Below are positions 1-8,436 of a stretch of 64,000 nucleotides of DNA, piece after piece. The DNA is taken from positions 1-64,000 of the forward strand of contig CAZXSK010000003.1 of assembly GCA_964642855.1 (NCBI GenBank), in the 5' to 3' direction. Position numbers and translations under genes: made by a program. Within the stretch, counting starts at the first letter, position 1, and each line of letters begins with the position of its first letter. Under the pieces are notes generated by a model that worked only from the letters and a program-made list of their open reading frames with translations, was not told the DNA's origin and searched no databases. Source of the DNA: CAZXSK01 sp964642855 (lineage in GTDB: Bacteria > Planctomycetota > Phycisphaerae > SM23-33).

Positions 1-1052
1 GCCTGGCTGACCAGCGGGGCCATGCCGTGATACCGCAGGCCGCCGGCGTGGATGGGCGGGGGTACGAACGCGTGCCCGAGCGAGTGCATGGGCAGCAGGG
101 GCGTCATGCCTGCGGTGTCGCCATGATCGTAGGCGAACGGGGCGCGGGTCAGCGTGGGGCAGGCAGCCGGCTCGCATGGCCAGATCTCGATGTCCGCTCC
201 GTTGATCTTGTCCTGCACGAAGGGGAACGCCAGGCCGGCGAAATTCGACCCGCCGCCGGCGCAGCCGATGACGACGTCCGGCTTGCTTACGCCGATCTTC
301 TCGAGCTGCTTCTTGGCCTCCAGGCCGATGATCGTCTGGTGGAGCATCACGTGATTCAGCACGCTGCCCAGGGAGTATCGCGTCTTGCCGGACTTGTCGG
401 TGACGGCCTGCTCGATCGCCTCGGAGATGGCGATGCCCAGCGAGCCGGGCGTGTCGGGCATTTTCGCCAGGATGTCGCGCCCTGCCTGGGTTTCTTCCGA
501 CGGGCTGGGCACGCACTGGCCGCCCCAGGTCTCCATCATCAGCCGGCGGAAAGGCTTCTGCTCGAAGCTGATGCGGACCATGAACACCTTGCACTCCAGG
601 CCGACCATCGCGCAGGCGTAAGACAGGGCGCTGCCCCACTGGCCTGCACCGGTCTCGGTGGTCAGCCGCTCGATGCCGAACTGCTTGTTGTACCACGCCT
701 GGGCGATGGCGGTGTTGGGCTTGTGACTGCCCGCCGGGGAGTAGCCCTCGTGCTTGTAGTAGATCTTCGCGGGGGTCCCAAGGGCCTCCTCAAGCCGCTT
801 GGCGCGGCAGAGCGGGGCAGGCCTCCACTGGTAGAGCAGCTGCAGGATCTCCTCGGGGATGTCGATCCAGCGCTCGGTGGAGACCTCCTGCTCGATGAGG
901 TTCATGGGGAACACCGGCGCGAGCATCTCGGGCTTGACGGGCTGGCCGTCGGGCCCCAGCGGCGGGAGCATCGGTGTGGGAAGGTCCGCCGCGAGGTTGT
1001 ACCACTGGCGGGGAATTTCGTGTTCTTCGAGGTTCACCTTGATCTGCGTCAT
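1..1052 (-). CDS. trpB: Tryptophan synthase beta chain, TrpB2 type (partial, 3' end outside window)
   Basis: This is a PLP-dependent enzyme that condenses indole with L-serine to give tryptophan in the cytoplasm. Reading leftward from an ATG at 1052 (upstream AAAGGAAG ribosome site), the protein opens MTQIKVNLEEHEIPRQWYN, as in the TrpB2 branch. It contains HEGYSPAGSHKPN around the PLP lysine, TETGAGQWG, and a GCAGGGSNFAG glycine loop that holds the PLP phosphate. About 350 residues are visible and the frame is open to the window edge, so the C-terminus is missing. No trpA or other trp gene lies next to it, which fits TrpB2 as a stand-alone indole-salvage enzyme. Family assignment is firm; the physiological role is inferred. 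Confidence 0.93.
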   Translation of the reverse strand, partial: MTQIKVNLEEHEIPRQWYNLAADLPTPMLPPLGPDGQPVKPEMLAPVFPMNLIEQEVSTERWIDIPEEILQLLYQWRPAPLCRAKRLEEALGTPAKIYYKHEGYSPAGSHKPNTAIAQAWYNKQFGIERLTTETGAGQWGSALSYACAMVGLECKVFMVRISFEQKPFRRLMMETWGGQCVPSPSEETQAGRDILAKMPDTPGSLGIAISEAIEQAVTDKSGKTRYSLGSVLNHVMLHQTIIGLEAKKQLEKIGVSKPDVVIGCAGGGSNFAGLAFPFVQDKINGADIEIWPCEPAACPTLTRAPFAYDHGDTAGMTPLLPMHSLGHAFVPPPIHAGGLRYHGMAPLVSQ

Positions 1053-1167
1053 CTCGTGCTTCCTTTGTTGTGTGCCTGGTCCGCCCGCGGACTCGCCCGG
1101 GCTGGTCCGGTGCCCTCCCGCGGGACAATCCCGCGTAGCCCGGCCCGCGTCGGCCCTGAAATGTCCT

Positions 1168-2583
1168 CTACTCGCTGCGCTTCTCCCGCCACCACGCCTG
1201 CCAGCGATCGATGACGGCTTGTTTGTCTGCCTTCCCGGCTGAGGGGTCGTAGGGCATGTCCTTGCCGGTCAACTCGCCGAGGGCGTCGGCGATCGCCTTG
1301 CGGGCGAGGTCGCCCTCCGCGTTCAGTGCAGCTGCGAGCTTGCCGATCACCGCGTCGGAATCCGCGCCCATCGCGCCGAGTACCTTGGCCGCCGCTGCAC
1401 GCACCTGCTGGCTGTCGTCGGACAGCAGCCGACAAAGCCGTGTGACGTTAAACGCAGACGCCCGCGTTTTCAAGGCCCGCGTGGCGGCCGATCGCACGCG
1501 CGGGTCGTCGCTGTCCAGCCCGGCGGCCAGCAGCTTGCCCGGGACCTCGCCGCGATGCACCATGAACCCCAGCAACCCGTAGGCCAGCGCCTTGGTGTCG
1601 TTCGCATCGACCAGCGAGGCGATGATCGCCCGATCGAGCGGATCGCTGCGTTGCTTGGGCCCGTGGTAGGCCACCACGTACCGCACGCCCGCGCGATCGT
1701 CCTTGAGCAACTCCCGCAGGGCGGCAGCAGCGTTGGGGTCGCGGATGTCAGCCAGGCTCGTCGCCAGCCACATGCGCGAGAAGCCCGGCCGCCTGGTCTC
1801 GCCGGCTGCTTCGATAAGACGCTCCAGCAGGGGCTTGCCGATGCCGACCGCTTCGCGATGGGCGCGCTGGGCCGACCACGCGTCGCGGTCGAACCGCTTG
1901 AGCAGGTCGTCGGTGTAGGCGCGGCGCTGAGTGTCGGAGAGGTCCTTCCAGGCCGGCGGGGCCAGGTCGATCGTCAGCGTGTTGGATGTCAGGTCCAGGG
2001 ATCGCTCGTCGCCGCGGGGAACGTGCAGGATCAGCCTGGCCTTGACCGGTAGCGACGGATCGCGCGCGAGAACCTCGGCGAGCGTGCCGGCCTGCTGGGG
2101 CTTGTCTTCATCGACAGCCTGGGGATAGCCGTCTACCATGCGTAGCCCGCGGCGATACTCGTAGACAGCCACGTCTGCCAGGTCGCGCCGACCGAGGTCG
2201 ACAGCCTTGCCGCCGGCGAGTTCTGCCGGCCAGTCGACGGATTTTCCGATCGTGAGCTTCTCGGTGAAGTATGCCTGCAAGCTGTCGCCTTTCCGCTGGA
2301 CGATGAACAGGAAGGCGACCGCGTCCTTTCGCTTGCCCAGGGCGACGGCAGCCTTGCCCCGGTTGGCGATGGCTGGATGAATGCGGAAGCTGCCCATCGC
2401 CCGGGGGTTGTCCTCGACGAGCAGCGACAGCGCCAGCCCCGCGCGGGACTCGCCCCACGACCGGGCAGGCTGGTTGGGCTCGTCGGGGGAGGGCTCCGCC
2501 GTAAGCTGCCCTGCGATCAGCAGGCAGACGGCAACGAGAACGGAGAGTCGAGGTGCCCGGCGCGAAGGGAACATGTCCGTCAT
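1168..2583 (-). CDS. Secreted HEAT-repeat protein
   Basis: This is a protein of about 471 residues with an N-terminal signal peptide (a basic RRAPR stretch followed by a hydrophobic run ending near LTAEP). The central region of about 180 residues is unrecognised. The C-terminal half is helical with HEAT-type repeats, for example a RVRSAATRALK segment and a QVRAAAAKVLGAMG segment. HEAT solenoids usually bind other proteins, and no catalytic motif is visible. The extreme C-terminus (VIDRWQAWWREK) resembles the tail of planctomycete HEAT proteins. Start codons at 2583 and 2574 are both possible; neither has a clear ribosome site. Function unknown. Confidence 0.75.
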   Translation of the reverse strand: MTDMFPSRRAPRLSVLVAVCLLIAGQLTAEPSPDEPNQPARSWGESRAGLALSLLVEDNPRAMGSFRIHPAIANRGKAAVALGKRKDAVAFLFIVQRKGDSLQAYFTEKLTIGKSVDWPAELAGGKAVDLGRRDLADVAVYEYRRGLRMVDGYPQAVDEDKPQQAGTLAEVLARDPSLPVKARLILHVPRGDERSLDLTSNTLTIDLAPPAWKDLSDTQRRAYTDDLLKRFDRDAWSAQRAHREAVGIGKPLLERLIEAAGETRRPGFSRMWLATSLADIRDPNAAAALRELLKDDRAGVRYVVAYHGPKQRSDPLDRAIIASLVDANDTKALAYGLLGFMVHRGEVPGKLLAAGLDSDDPRVRSAATRALKTRASAFNVTRLCRLLSDDSQQVRAAAAKVLGAMGADSDAVIGKLAAALNAEGDLARKAIADALGELTGKDMPYDPSAGKADKQAVIDRWQAWWREKRSE

Positions 2584-2665
2584 CGTACCGCAGGGCCGGG
2601 AATCGGGCAAGGCGATCACGAAACCACAACGGCCGGAAAATCGCCCCGCAGTTCAGGCTCTGCTG

Positions 2666-2696
2666 TATAATGGGGGCACCCAGGAGGGACTCTGTG
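2666..2696 (+). promoter_or_regulatory. -10 box, ribosome site and GTG start of the small gene at 2694
   Basis: A perfect TATAAT lies at 2666-2671 and a strong AGGAGG at 2682-2687, six bases before the GTG at 2694. No good -35 box stands at the usual distance. These two signals are the main reason for calling the 72-residue gene that follows. Confidence 0.5.
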
Positions 2697-2912
2697 TCTG
2701 CAAAAGAAACTTCATCCCGCGAACTTCGCCGGTCGGTGCTGGACGGGCTGATGGAACTGGTCGGCAAGGGAACGATTGCCATGTCGGACATCGCCCCGAT
2801 GCTCCGGGCGTTCTCCCGCCTGCCCCGAGAGCAGCAGACCGCGGTTGCGTTTCTGAAGCTCATCAACGCCGCCGAGGCGCGTCATCAGCGTGAAGCCCAC
2901 TGGCGGCGCTGA
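2694..2912 (+). CDS. Small cytosolic protein of unknown function (72 aa)
   Basis: This is a 72-residue protein starting at GTG and reading MSAKETSSRELRRSVLDG. It has no membrane segment, signal peptide or cysteine. Predicted content is almost all alpha-helix, with heptad-like hydrophobics (MLRAFSRLPREQQTAVAFL) and a basic tail ending HWRR. It is transcribed away from the HEAT-repeat gene and has its own -10 box and AGGAGG site. The length suggests a small adaptor or regulator, but I do not recognise the family. Confidence 0.55.
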   Translation: MSAKETSSRELRRSVLDGLMELVGKGTIAMSDIAPMLRAFSRLPREQQTAVAFLKLINAAEARHQREAHWRR

Positions 2913-3134
2913 AACCCGCCTGGAGCATTCAAACTCCCCCGCTGACGGGGCCAGATCGGTCTTTCGGAGGCCGAATCGGGAATTTCCCTCACGCCACCGC
3001 TTGCCTTTTTCCGAATTCACTGCATAGGAAGGTATAGGCAGGTGAGGCTGTGCGCCCGGTTTGGCCCAGCCGCCCAGCCAGGCGTTTCTCCACGATTTCG
3101 TACGTCGCCGCGGCGACGGAGAAAGGAGCAAAGG

Positions 3135-3686
3135 ATGGCAAAGCGGACAATTACAGTGGCAGCAGGTACCGTGGTCGCACTTTCGATGCTGGCCGGAGGG
3201 TGTGTACCGAAGATTGAGTACGACCAGTGCTACGATCGGCTGGTCAAGACGCAGGATGAACTGGCCGACACGCGAGCGAAGGTCGAGAACCTCGAGGCGG
3301 ATGTCGACGATCTTGAGGAGAAGAACACCAACCTGGAAACCAGGCTCGATCAGGCGGAGGCGGAGAAGCAGAAGGCCGTCGCGGCCGAACAGAAGAAAAT
3401 CGACCAGTTGAGCAAGCAACTCACCGCCACGACCAAGGAGCTCAAAGACGCCCGCGGGATGCTGACAGAGACCCAAGGCGCCCTGAAGGAAGCCAAGATG
3501 GTCATGGGCAAGACCAGCACGGAGCTGAACGATGCCCGCAAGAGCGCAACAGGCCTGCAGGACGAGCTGAAGAAGTACAGGTCGATGGTGGAGAATCTGA
3601 ACGCCAAGATCGAGGATCTCAACGACAAGATCGCCGACCTCGAGAAACAGCTCGCCGCCAAGGAGGACGACGGCGGAAGCTCCTGA
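3135..3686 (+). CDS. Coiled-coil lipoprotein
   Basis: This is a 183-residue exported lipoprotein. The ATG at 3135 follows GAAAGGAGCAAAGG. A hydrophobic signal leads to the lipobox LAGGC, giving a lipidated Cys near residue 23. Nearly all of the mature protein is a coiled coil rich in E, K, D and L (repeats such as LEADVDDLEEKNTNLETRL), interrupted near residue 90. The design resembles Lpp-like or tetherin-like spacer lipoproteins that bridge envelope layers. No enzymatic motif is present. It appears monocistronic, with its own terminator downstream. Confidence 0.8.
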   Translation: MAKRTITVAAGTVVALSMLAGGCVPKIEYDQCYDRLVKTQDELADTRAKVENLEADVDDLEEKNTNLETRLDQAEAEKQKAVAAEQKKIDQLSKQLTATTKELKDARGMLTETQGALKEAKMVMGKTSTELNDARKSATGLQDELKKYRSMVENLNAKIEDLNDKIADLEKQLAAKEDDGGSS

Positions 3687-3718
3687 CGGGTCGGAACACT
3701 CATAGACAAACCGGATCG

Positions 3719-3748
3719 CGCCCGGTCGCACCTGCGGCCGGGCGTTTT
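3719..3748 (+). terminator. Rho-independent terminator after the coiled-coil lipoprotein gene
   Basis: The arms CGCCCGG (3719-3725) and CCGGGCG (3738-3744) pair perfectly, the CGCA/TGCG bases inside add further pairing, and TTTT follows at 3745-3748. It lies 33 bases after the stop codon. Confidence 0.7.
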
Positions 3749-3790
3749 CCATGCGCCCTCCTGCCGCAGGCAAGCCGAAAGTGGGGGAAC

Positions 3791-3976
3791 TCATTTCCGC
3801 CGGCGGAGGAAAGCAGCGACCAGGAACCCCGCAGCCGCGGCTGTCCCCGTCGCCAGGCGCTTCCAGAACACCTTCCGACTGACATGGCGGCGACTGGGCT
3901 GACAACTGGGCAACCCATGAGCTTTCCGGGGCTTCTCCTGGCGTCGGGTTCTGTCTGTATCGGACGAATCAGGCAT
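3791..3976 (-). CDS. Small membrane-anchored protein (61 aa)
   Basis: This is a 61-residue protein with a hydrophilic, Arg/Lys/Ser-rich N-terminal part and one C-terminal hydrophobic segment (ATGTAAAAGFLVAAF) ending in RRRK, which suggests a tail-anchored membrane protein with a basic stop-transfer end. Its ATG lies 9 bases after the stop of the DUF445 gene, and a GAGGAA ribosome site spans the junction, so the two genes are probably co-translated. The family is not recognised, and a short ORF in GC-rich DNA could still be spurious. Confidence 0.45.
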   Translation of the reverse strand: MPDSSDTDRTRRQEKPRKAHGLPSCQPSRRHVSRKVFWKRLATGTAAAAGFLVAAFLRRRK

Positions 3977-3985
3977 GTCATTTCC

Positions 3986-4930
3986 TCAAAGCAGCAGCCA
4001 CATCAACACACCCCCTGCCGCCCCGAACAGCCCCCCGTAGACCTCCAGCCAGGCCAGATGCTCCCGACTGAGGGTACGGATGAGCTGCTTGATCTGCGTG
4101 GGCGAATATCGCTCGAGGGAATCGGTGACGATCTTCTCGACGTCGATCCAGCCGGCCAGGTCACCGACAAACTTACCGACAGCCGGCTCGGAGCGGATGT
4201 CCCACTGCTGCAGATAATCGGCCGTGTCCTCAAGCACGTCTCGCAGCGTGGGTCCGGGCCCGCCGCCGGGGGCATCGGCGAGAACGTCGTCGATCTTCGT
4301 CTCCAGTGCGTCGAGAATGTCATAGGTTACCTTATCGTAGTCGGCCAGGCCGCTGACATGCCCGACCACTCCGGCCAGGCCCGCCTTCTGGCGGATGAAT
4401 TGCCGCAAAGTCCGGTAGACCTCCCGGCTGGCGAGGGCAGCATGAACCCGTCGGCGAACGCCGTCGGTCAATCGCGCGCGAAGCTGGGCCCCGGGGCCGT
4501 GCGGGTCCTGCAGCGATCGAACCTGCACGGCGGCTACGTCTCGCAGTTGGGTCAGCACACCTTCCTGGGTCAGCCAGTTCTGGAGGGCATCGGGGGTGAT
4601 GATCTCCCGCGCGACCGCCTGGGCGATTCCGTCGATGATTTCGCGTCGCTTGCGTTGGATGACCCCCGTGTAGGGAAGCGCCAGCCGGGCCGACGGCCAG
4701 GGGTCGAACAGCGCCTCAATGGCCATGCGGTTGGTGAAGCTCCCCACCAGCGATGCCAGACCGATGGTGAGAACCGCCCTGCCCGAACCCTCCCATCCGA
4801 CCAGTCGCATCGCCAGACCTGTCGCGGAGACAACACAACAGATCAGCACAGTCAGCAGGCCTTTGTCCAGGCGGCATGGGCGTGCCGAACTTGCCTCGAT
4901 CTCTTCGTACGTGTTGGTCGTATCAGCCAC
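3986..4930 (-). CDS. DUF445 family membrane protein
   Basis: The protein has about 314 residues with the DUF445 (YheB/YjiN-like) plan: two N-terminal membrane helices (GLLTVLICCVVSATGLA, then a second with GLASLVGSFTNRMAIEALFD), a long charged helical middle and a C-terminal membrane helix (GGLFGAAGGVLMWLLL). The GSFTNRMAIEALFDPWP stretch is the family hallmark. The biochemical role of DUF445 is not established; members sit in the inner membrane. The GTG at 4930 is the preferred start because the upstream in-frame codons encode an Arg-rich segment unlike real protein, but an ATG at 4996 is possible. The gene is divergent from the polyphosphate kinase gene. Confidence 0.8.
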   Translation of the reverse strand: MADTTNTYEEIEASSARPCRLDKGLLTVLICCVVSATGLAMRLVGWEGSGRAVLTIGLASLVGSFTNRMAIEALFDPWPSARLALPYTGVIQRKRREIIDGIAQAVAREIITPDALQNWLTQEGVLTQLRDVAAVQVRSLQDPHGPGAQLRARLTDGVRRRVHAALASREVYRTLRQFIRQKAGLAGVVGHVSGLADYDKVTYDILDALETKIDDVLADAPGGGPGPTLRDVLEDTADYLQQWDIRSEPAVGKFVGDLAGWIDVEKIVTDSLERYSPTQIKQLIRTLSREHLAWLEVYGGLFGAAGGVLMWLLL

Positions 4931-5093
4931 GGGGATGCGGTCCAGTCTACAGGCCCGGCGACGCCCGGCCAAGGGCCTGAAAGCCCGCAGACGCAACTGT
5001 TTCCTGTGCTCCCGCCATCTGACGGCCGATAGAATCAGGGAGAGACATGCCCGCCTTCGGGGCGGGCACCGATGCCATCACAGGGAACCTGCC

Positions 5094-6596
5094 ATGCTCG
5101 AGAACATCGACCTGTCCCGCGAAGTTCCCAAGAAGACCTACAAAGCCGAAATGGATCGCTTCGAGATCGAGCTCGGCGTGCTCCAGAGGCAGGCGCGGGA
5201 GTTGGGCATCCCCATCGTCGTGGTCTTCGAAGGCTGGGACGCAGCCGGGAAGGGAACGCTCATCAACGAGCTGATCCTGCCCCTCGATCCGCGCGGCTTC
5301 CAGGTTCACAGCACCCTCGCGCCAACCGAAGACGAAGCCCTGCGCCCGTTCCTGTGGAAGCCCTGGATTCGCACCCCCGCCCGAGGACGGATTGCAATCT
5401 TCGACCGCAGCTGGTATCGGCGCGTGCTGACCAATCGCGTCGAGGGCGATGTGAAAGGCCGGACGCTGGACGAGTCATTCGAGGACATCCGCTGTTTCGA
5501 ACGACAGCTCACCGACGACGGCGCGGTGGTTATCAAGTTCTTCCTGCACATCTCGCCGAAAGAGCAGAAACGCCGTTTCCAGGAACTCCGCAGCGACCCG
5601 TCCACCGCATGGCGGGTCAGCGAGGCCGACCTCAAACGACGGAAGAAATACGACGAGTACCTCGCAGCTGTCGAGCAGATGCTCGCCGAGACCGACACCG
5701 ACCACGCACCGTGGACGGTCGTCGAAGCCCACGACCAGCGTTTCGCAACGCTGAAGATCTTCAACACGTTCGCAGCGACCGTGGGCAACCGGGTCGCGGA
5801 GGTCCAGGCCAGACGCGACGACCCGGCTAAGGATGCCTCCACGCGCATCGAGATGCCCACGGAACTGAAGCGATCCATTCTCGACGGCGTGGATCTCAAC
5901 CGGACCGTCGAGAAAAGCGCCTACAAGAAGAAGCTCAAGAAGCTGCAGAAGAAGATCCGCCGGCTGGAGCACGAGATGTACATCCACCGGGTGCCGGTAC
6001 TGATCATGTACGAAGGCTGGGATGCAGCCGGGAAAGGCGGGAACATCCGCAGGCTCACCCGCACGCTGGACCCGCGAGGCTACGAGGTGGTGCCCGTCGC
6101 GGCGCCCAATGACATCGAGAAGGCCCACCACTACCTCTGGCGGTTCTGGACCAGGATCCCCAAGGCCGGTCACATGACGATCTTCGATCGCAGCTGGTAC
6201 GGTCGCGTGCTGGTCGAACGTGTCGAAGGGTTCTGCACCCCCCAGCAGTGCCGCCGGGCGTTCCGGGAGATCAACGAGGTCGAGCAGCACCTGGTGAACT
6301 TCGGCATGATCGTGCTGAAGTTCTGGCTGCAGATCGATCGCGAGGAGCAGCTCCGGCGGTTCGAAGCCCGCCAGGAAACAGACTACAAGCGGTGGAAGAT
6401 CACCGAGGAAGACTGGCGCAACCGTGAGAAGTGGGAACTCTACAAGCCAGCGGTCGAGGAGATGCTCTTCCGGACGTCCACCCCGGAGGCAGAGTGGACG
6501 ATCGTGGAGTCCAACTGCAAGCGATACGCCCGGCTGAAAGTGCTGCAGACCGTCTGCGACGCGATTGAGCAGAGGCTGGACGAGAAAGATTCATAA
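5094..6596 (+). CDS. pap: Two-domain polyphosphate kinase 2 (polyphosphate:AMP phosphotransferase type)
   Basis: This is a cytosolic enzyme of 500 residues that uses polyphosphate as phosphate donor for nucleotides. Two PPK2 domains lie in tandem. The first has Walker A GWDAAGKGT near residue 50 and a FDRSWYRRV lid/Walker B element. The second has GWDAAGKGG near residue 310 and FDRSWYGRV. Single-domain PPK2 proteins phosphorylate NDPs, whereas the two-domain architecture is that of polyphosphate:AMP phosphotransferase (class II), which makes ADP. Both domains keep their nucleotide-loop residues. The ATG at 5094 was chosen because the domain homology begins within a few residues. No ppk1 or ppx lies nearby. 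Confidence 0.88.
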   Translation: MLENIDLSREVPKKTYKAEMDRFEIELGVLQRQARELGIPIVVVFEGWDAAGKGTLINELILPLDPRGFQVHSTLAPTEDEALRPFLWKPWIRTPARGRIAIFDRSWYRRVLTNRVEGDVKGRTLDESFEDIRCFERQLTDDGAVVIKFFLHISPKEQKRRFQELRSDPSTAWRVSEADLKRRKKYDEYLAAVEQMLAETDTDHAPWTVVEAHDQRFATLKIFNTFAATVGNRVAEVQARRDDPAKDASTRIEMPTELKRSILDGVDLNRTVEKSAYKKKLKKLQKKIRRLEHEMYIHRVPVLIMYEGWDAAGKGGNIRRLTRTLDPRGYEVVPVAAPNDIEKAHHYLWRFWTRIPKAGHMTIFDRSWYGRVLVERVEGFCTPQQCRRAFREINEVEQHLVNFGMIVLKFWLQIDREEQLRRFEARQETDYKRWKITEEDWRNREKWELYKPAVEEMLFRTSTPEAEWTIVESNCKRYARLKVLQTVCDAIEQRLDEKDS

Positions 6597-6620
6597 CGGT
6601 GAACGCAGCCGGGAATGCAG

Positions 6621-6655
6621 ACGGCGGACAGGCCCGTCACGAGCCCGTCCGCCGT
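6621..6655. terminator. Hairpin between convergent genes
   Basis: ACGGCGGAC (6621-6629) pairs with GTCCGCCGT (6647-6655), with a short GGC/GCC pairing inside. It sits 24 bases after the polyphosphate kinase stop and 28 bases before the end of the opposite-strand lipoprotein gene. There is no U-tract on either strand, so its efficiency as a terminator is uncertain. Confidence 0.5.
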
Positions 6656-6683
6656 TACTGTTTCGCTGTCAACCCGGGCCGGG

Positions 6684-7244
6684 CTATTCTTCCGGCGAGT
6701 GATACATCTTGACCCACTTGGCGATTGCGCGGGCGAGCCCTTCGGCTACGATGTCGACGTTGTGGCGGGTGCGTGAGGTGGTCCGGCCGATGAGATTCGC
6801 CGTCGCGATCACGCGACCTGAATCTTTGTCGACCATTTCCGCGCGGGCGAGGACCTGGTCGAGTGGAGAGATCATCGCCCCCACGAGGTCCTTGCCCTCG
6901 TAATGGTAGATCTTCCCGCGGATCAACAGCGTCTTGCCGGAAGACGACGTCGGCAGGCCGTTGTCGGCCAGTTCGCCCGGCTCTTCCTCCGTGCCGTAGA
7001 GCGAAGCGCGGACAGCCGGCATCAGATCGTTGGGGACCTGGCCGCCGAACTCGTCGGTGAAGGTGCCCAGTTCGATCCGCTCATACCCGGCCAGGGGGTA
7101 CGGATCGGTGCCCGGCTTGGTGAGTTCGGCTACGTAGGGCCTGCCGCCCAGGCCGGCCTTGAGGGCTTCGGTAATTCCGGTGGTGCATCCGGTGGAACCG
7201 GCAGCCAGGATGATCAGCGCGAGCAGCAAAGCGATCCGCTTCAT
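6684..7244 (-). CDS. Putative lipoprotein, DUF4410-like
   Basis: This is a 186-residue lipoprotein. The ATG at 7244 follows AAGGAG. The signal MKRIALLLALIILAAGSTGC gives a lipidated Cys near residue 20. The mature part has a GKTLLIRGKIYHYE strand, an AEMVDKDSGRVIATANLIG strand pair and a C-terminal helix ending KWVKMYHSPEE. This pattern of a property strand followed by release or degradation of a variant is that of small DUF4410/GNA1162-type envelope lipoproteins of unknown role. The family call is tentative; the lipoprotein call is well supported. Confidence 0.7.
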   Translation of the reverse strand: MKRIALLLALIILAAGSTGCTTGITEALKAGLGGRPYVAELTKPGTDPYPLAGYERIELGTFTDEFGGQVPNDLMPAVRASLYGTEEEPGELADNGLPTSSSGKTLLIRGKIYHYEGKDLVGAMISPLDQVLARAEMVDKDSGRVIATANLIGRTTSRTRHNVDIVAEGLARAIAKWVKMYHSPEE

Positions 7245-7354
7245 GGGGGACTCCTTCGTTGTTCTTGTTTTTTCGACGGGGATTCGGCCGAAAAACCAGC
7301 CGGGCTCCCACAGAACACTATTCGGCAGGGACCGGGCGAAAATGCAGGCTGTCT

Positions 7355-8254
7355 CTATCGCTCGGGGCGAACATCCACGACGGCCGCGCGAAGCAGCAGC
7401 ACGATTGCCTCGGCCGCGACGGGTCGCTCGTGGGGGGTTTCCTCGTCTCGCTCAATGTCCCTTGCGAGCAGGCGAACGGCTGCAGCCGGGGCTCGATGAA
7501 GGTGATAGACCAGCGGAACGGCCAGGACCTCCCCAGCCTTGAGATCGATCTGCTGCCTGTCCGGAACATCCGTGCGGGCAACAACGGCCAGGGGCTCCTG
7601 CCACGTGATGTCCTGCGCTTTTCCACCGAGGTCGACGATGCCGCGCCAGACCCCCGGATCGCGTATATAAGCGGAGATCGCCTCAATTTGTGTGTACCGC
7701 ACGCCGCCGTCGGTTCGGGGTGTGACCGTCAGCGTCAACGCCTGTCCTGACCGAAGCGTCGAGAGAACAGGCTGAAGCAGGCCGTCGGCTTCGCGGGTGG
7801 CTGGGAGGTACCGCAGGTCCGTGATGATCGACTCCTCGCGATGGACGGAAACCACCGCCTTTCTGCCCGGCGAGACCAAAACGGCGGGGGCAACCACTAC
7901 GCCAGCGGACGGGTCGCCAGCCAGGGCGAGTTCAAGCGAAGCCTTCTCGACGTCATCGGCATCGAGGATGCGGTACGGGGCTTCGGTGACCACTCCGAGC
8001 CGACGAAGTGAACCAGCCGGCCCGCGCAGGAACCTCGCCTGCACCCGGACCTGTCTCGTGCCGTCAACGGCCTGGGTGTCCTCGGGCGCCACTTGGAACT
8101 CGTCCGGCCAGGGAATCGACCAGGACGACTCCGGCGAGGCGATGGGGGCGAATCCTGCCGGGGCTTGCGGGGAGTCCCCGAAATCGCAGCCGACCTGGGT
8201 CAGGGCACATACCAACAGCGACGATGTAAGCATCAGCGTGTTCATCTTCTGCAT
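7355..8254 (-). CDS. Putative lipoprotein of unknown function
   Basis: The protein has 299 residues. The ATG at 8254 has an AAAGGGAAACTC leader. The N-terminal hydrophobic run ends in TQVGC, a weak lipobox, so export is likely and lipidation probable. The mature protein looks beta-rich: VRVQARFLRG, a VLVSPGRKAVVSVHRE segment and a TLTVTPRTDGGVRYTQIEAI segment. The last two resemble the strand pattern of secretin-like or pilus-associated domains (compare FTVTPRVSGDRVSLEI-type repeats), but no secretin signature is present. It is divergent from the arsR operon. Function unknown. Confidence 0.65.
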   Translation of the reverse strand: MQKMNTLMLTSSLLVCALTQVGCDFGDSPQAPAGFAPIASPESSWSIPWPDEFQVAPEDTQAVDGTRQVRVQARFLRGPAGSLRRLGVVTEAPYRILDADDVEKASLELALAGDPSAGVVVAPAVLVSPGRKAVVSVHREESIITDLRYLPATREADGLLQPVLSTLRSGQALTLTVTPRTDGGVRYTQIEAISAYIRDPGVWRGIVDLGGKAQDITWQEPLAVVARTDVPDRQQIDLKAGEVLAVPLVYHLHRAPAAAVRLLARDIERDEETPHERPVAAEAIVLLLRAAVVDVRPER

Positions 8255-8322
8255 GAGTTTCCCTTTCTGTCAGCTCGGGATACGGCGACCAACGTGGCGG
8301 AAGAGATGGATGTATGATTCGA

Positions 8323-8336
8323 GGGAGTATACTCCC
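8323..8336. promoter_or_regulatory. Perfect 14-bp palindrome, possible operator
   Basis: GGGAGTATACTCCC at 8323-8336 is a perfect inverted repeat in the divergent region between the lipoprotein gene (start 8254) and arsR (start 8437). It is centred 62 bases upstream of the arsR promoter and 75 bases upstream of the lipoprotein gene. The bound factor is unknown. Confidence 0.4.
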
Positions 8337-8384
8337 CGAGTGTCTGGCCTGCGCGGGAAACCTCCGCAAACCCGGGGCGAGGGC

Positions 8385-8429
8385 TTGACACGCGTCGAGT
8401 AGAGCGATACTATGTGAGTAATTCGTTAC
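8385..8429 (+). promoter_or_regulatory. arsR-operon promoter with overlapping inverted repeat
   Basis: A consensus -35 TTGACA (8385-8390), a 17-base spacer and TACTAT (8408-8413) form a strong sigma-70-type promoter. Directly downstream, GTAATTCGTTAC (8418-8429) is an inverted repeat with GTAA/TTAC arms covering the expected transcription start. This is where an autoregulating ArsR repressor would bind. The promoter is read directly from sequence; repressor binding is inferred. Confidence 0.65.
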
Positions 8430-8436
8430 GCAGTTG

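Noticed and set aside
27..1214. Long plus-strand open frame of about 395 codons over the trpB gene
   Set aside because: It is antisense to a clear TrpB2 gene, has a composition typical of GC-rich shadow frames and shows no known motif.
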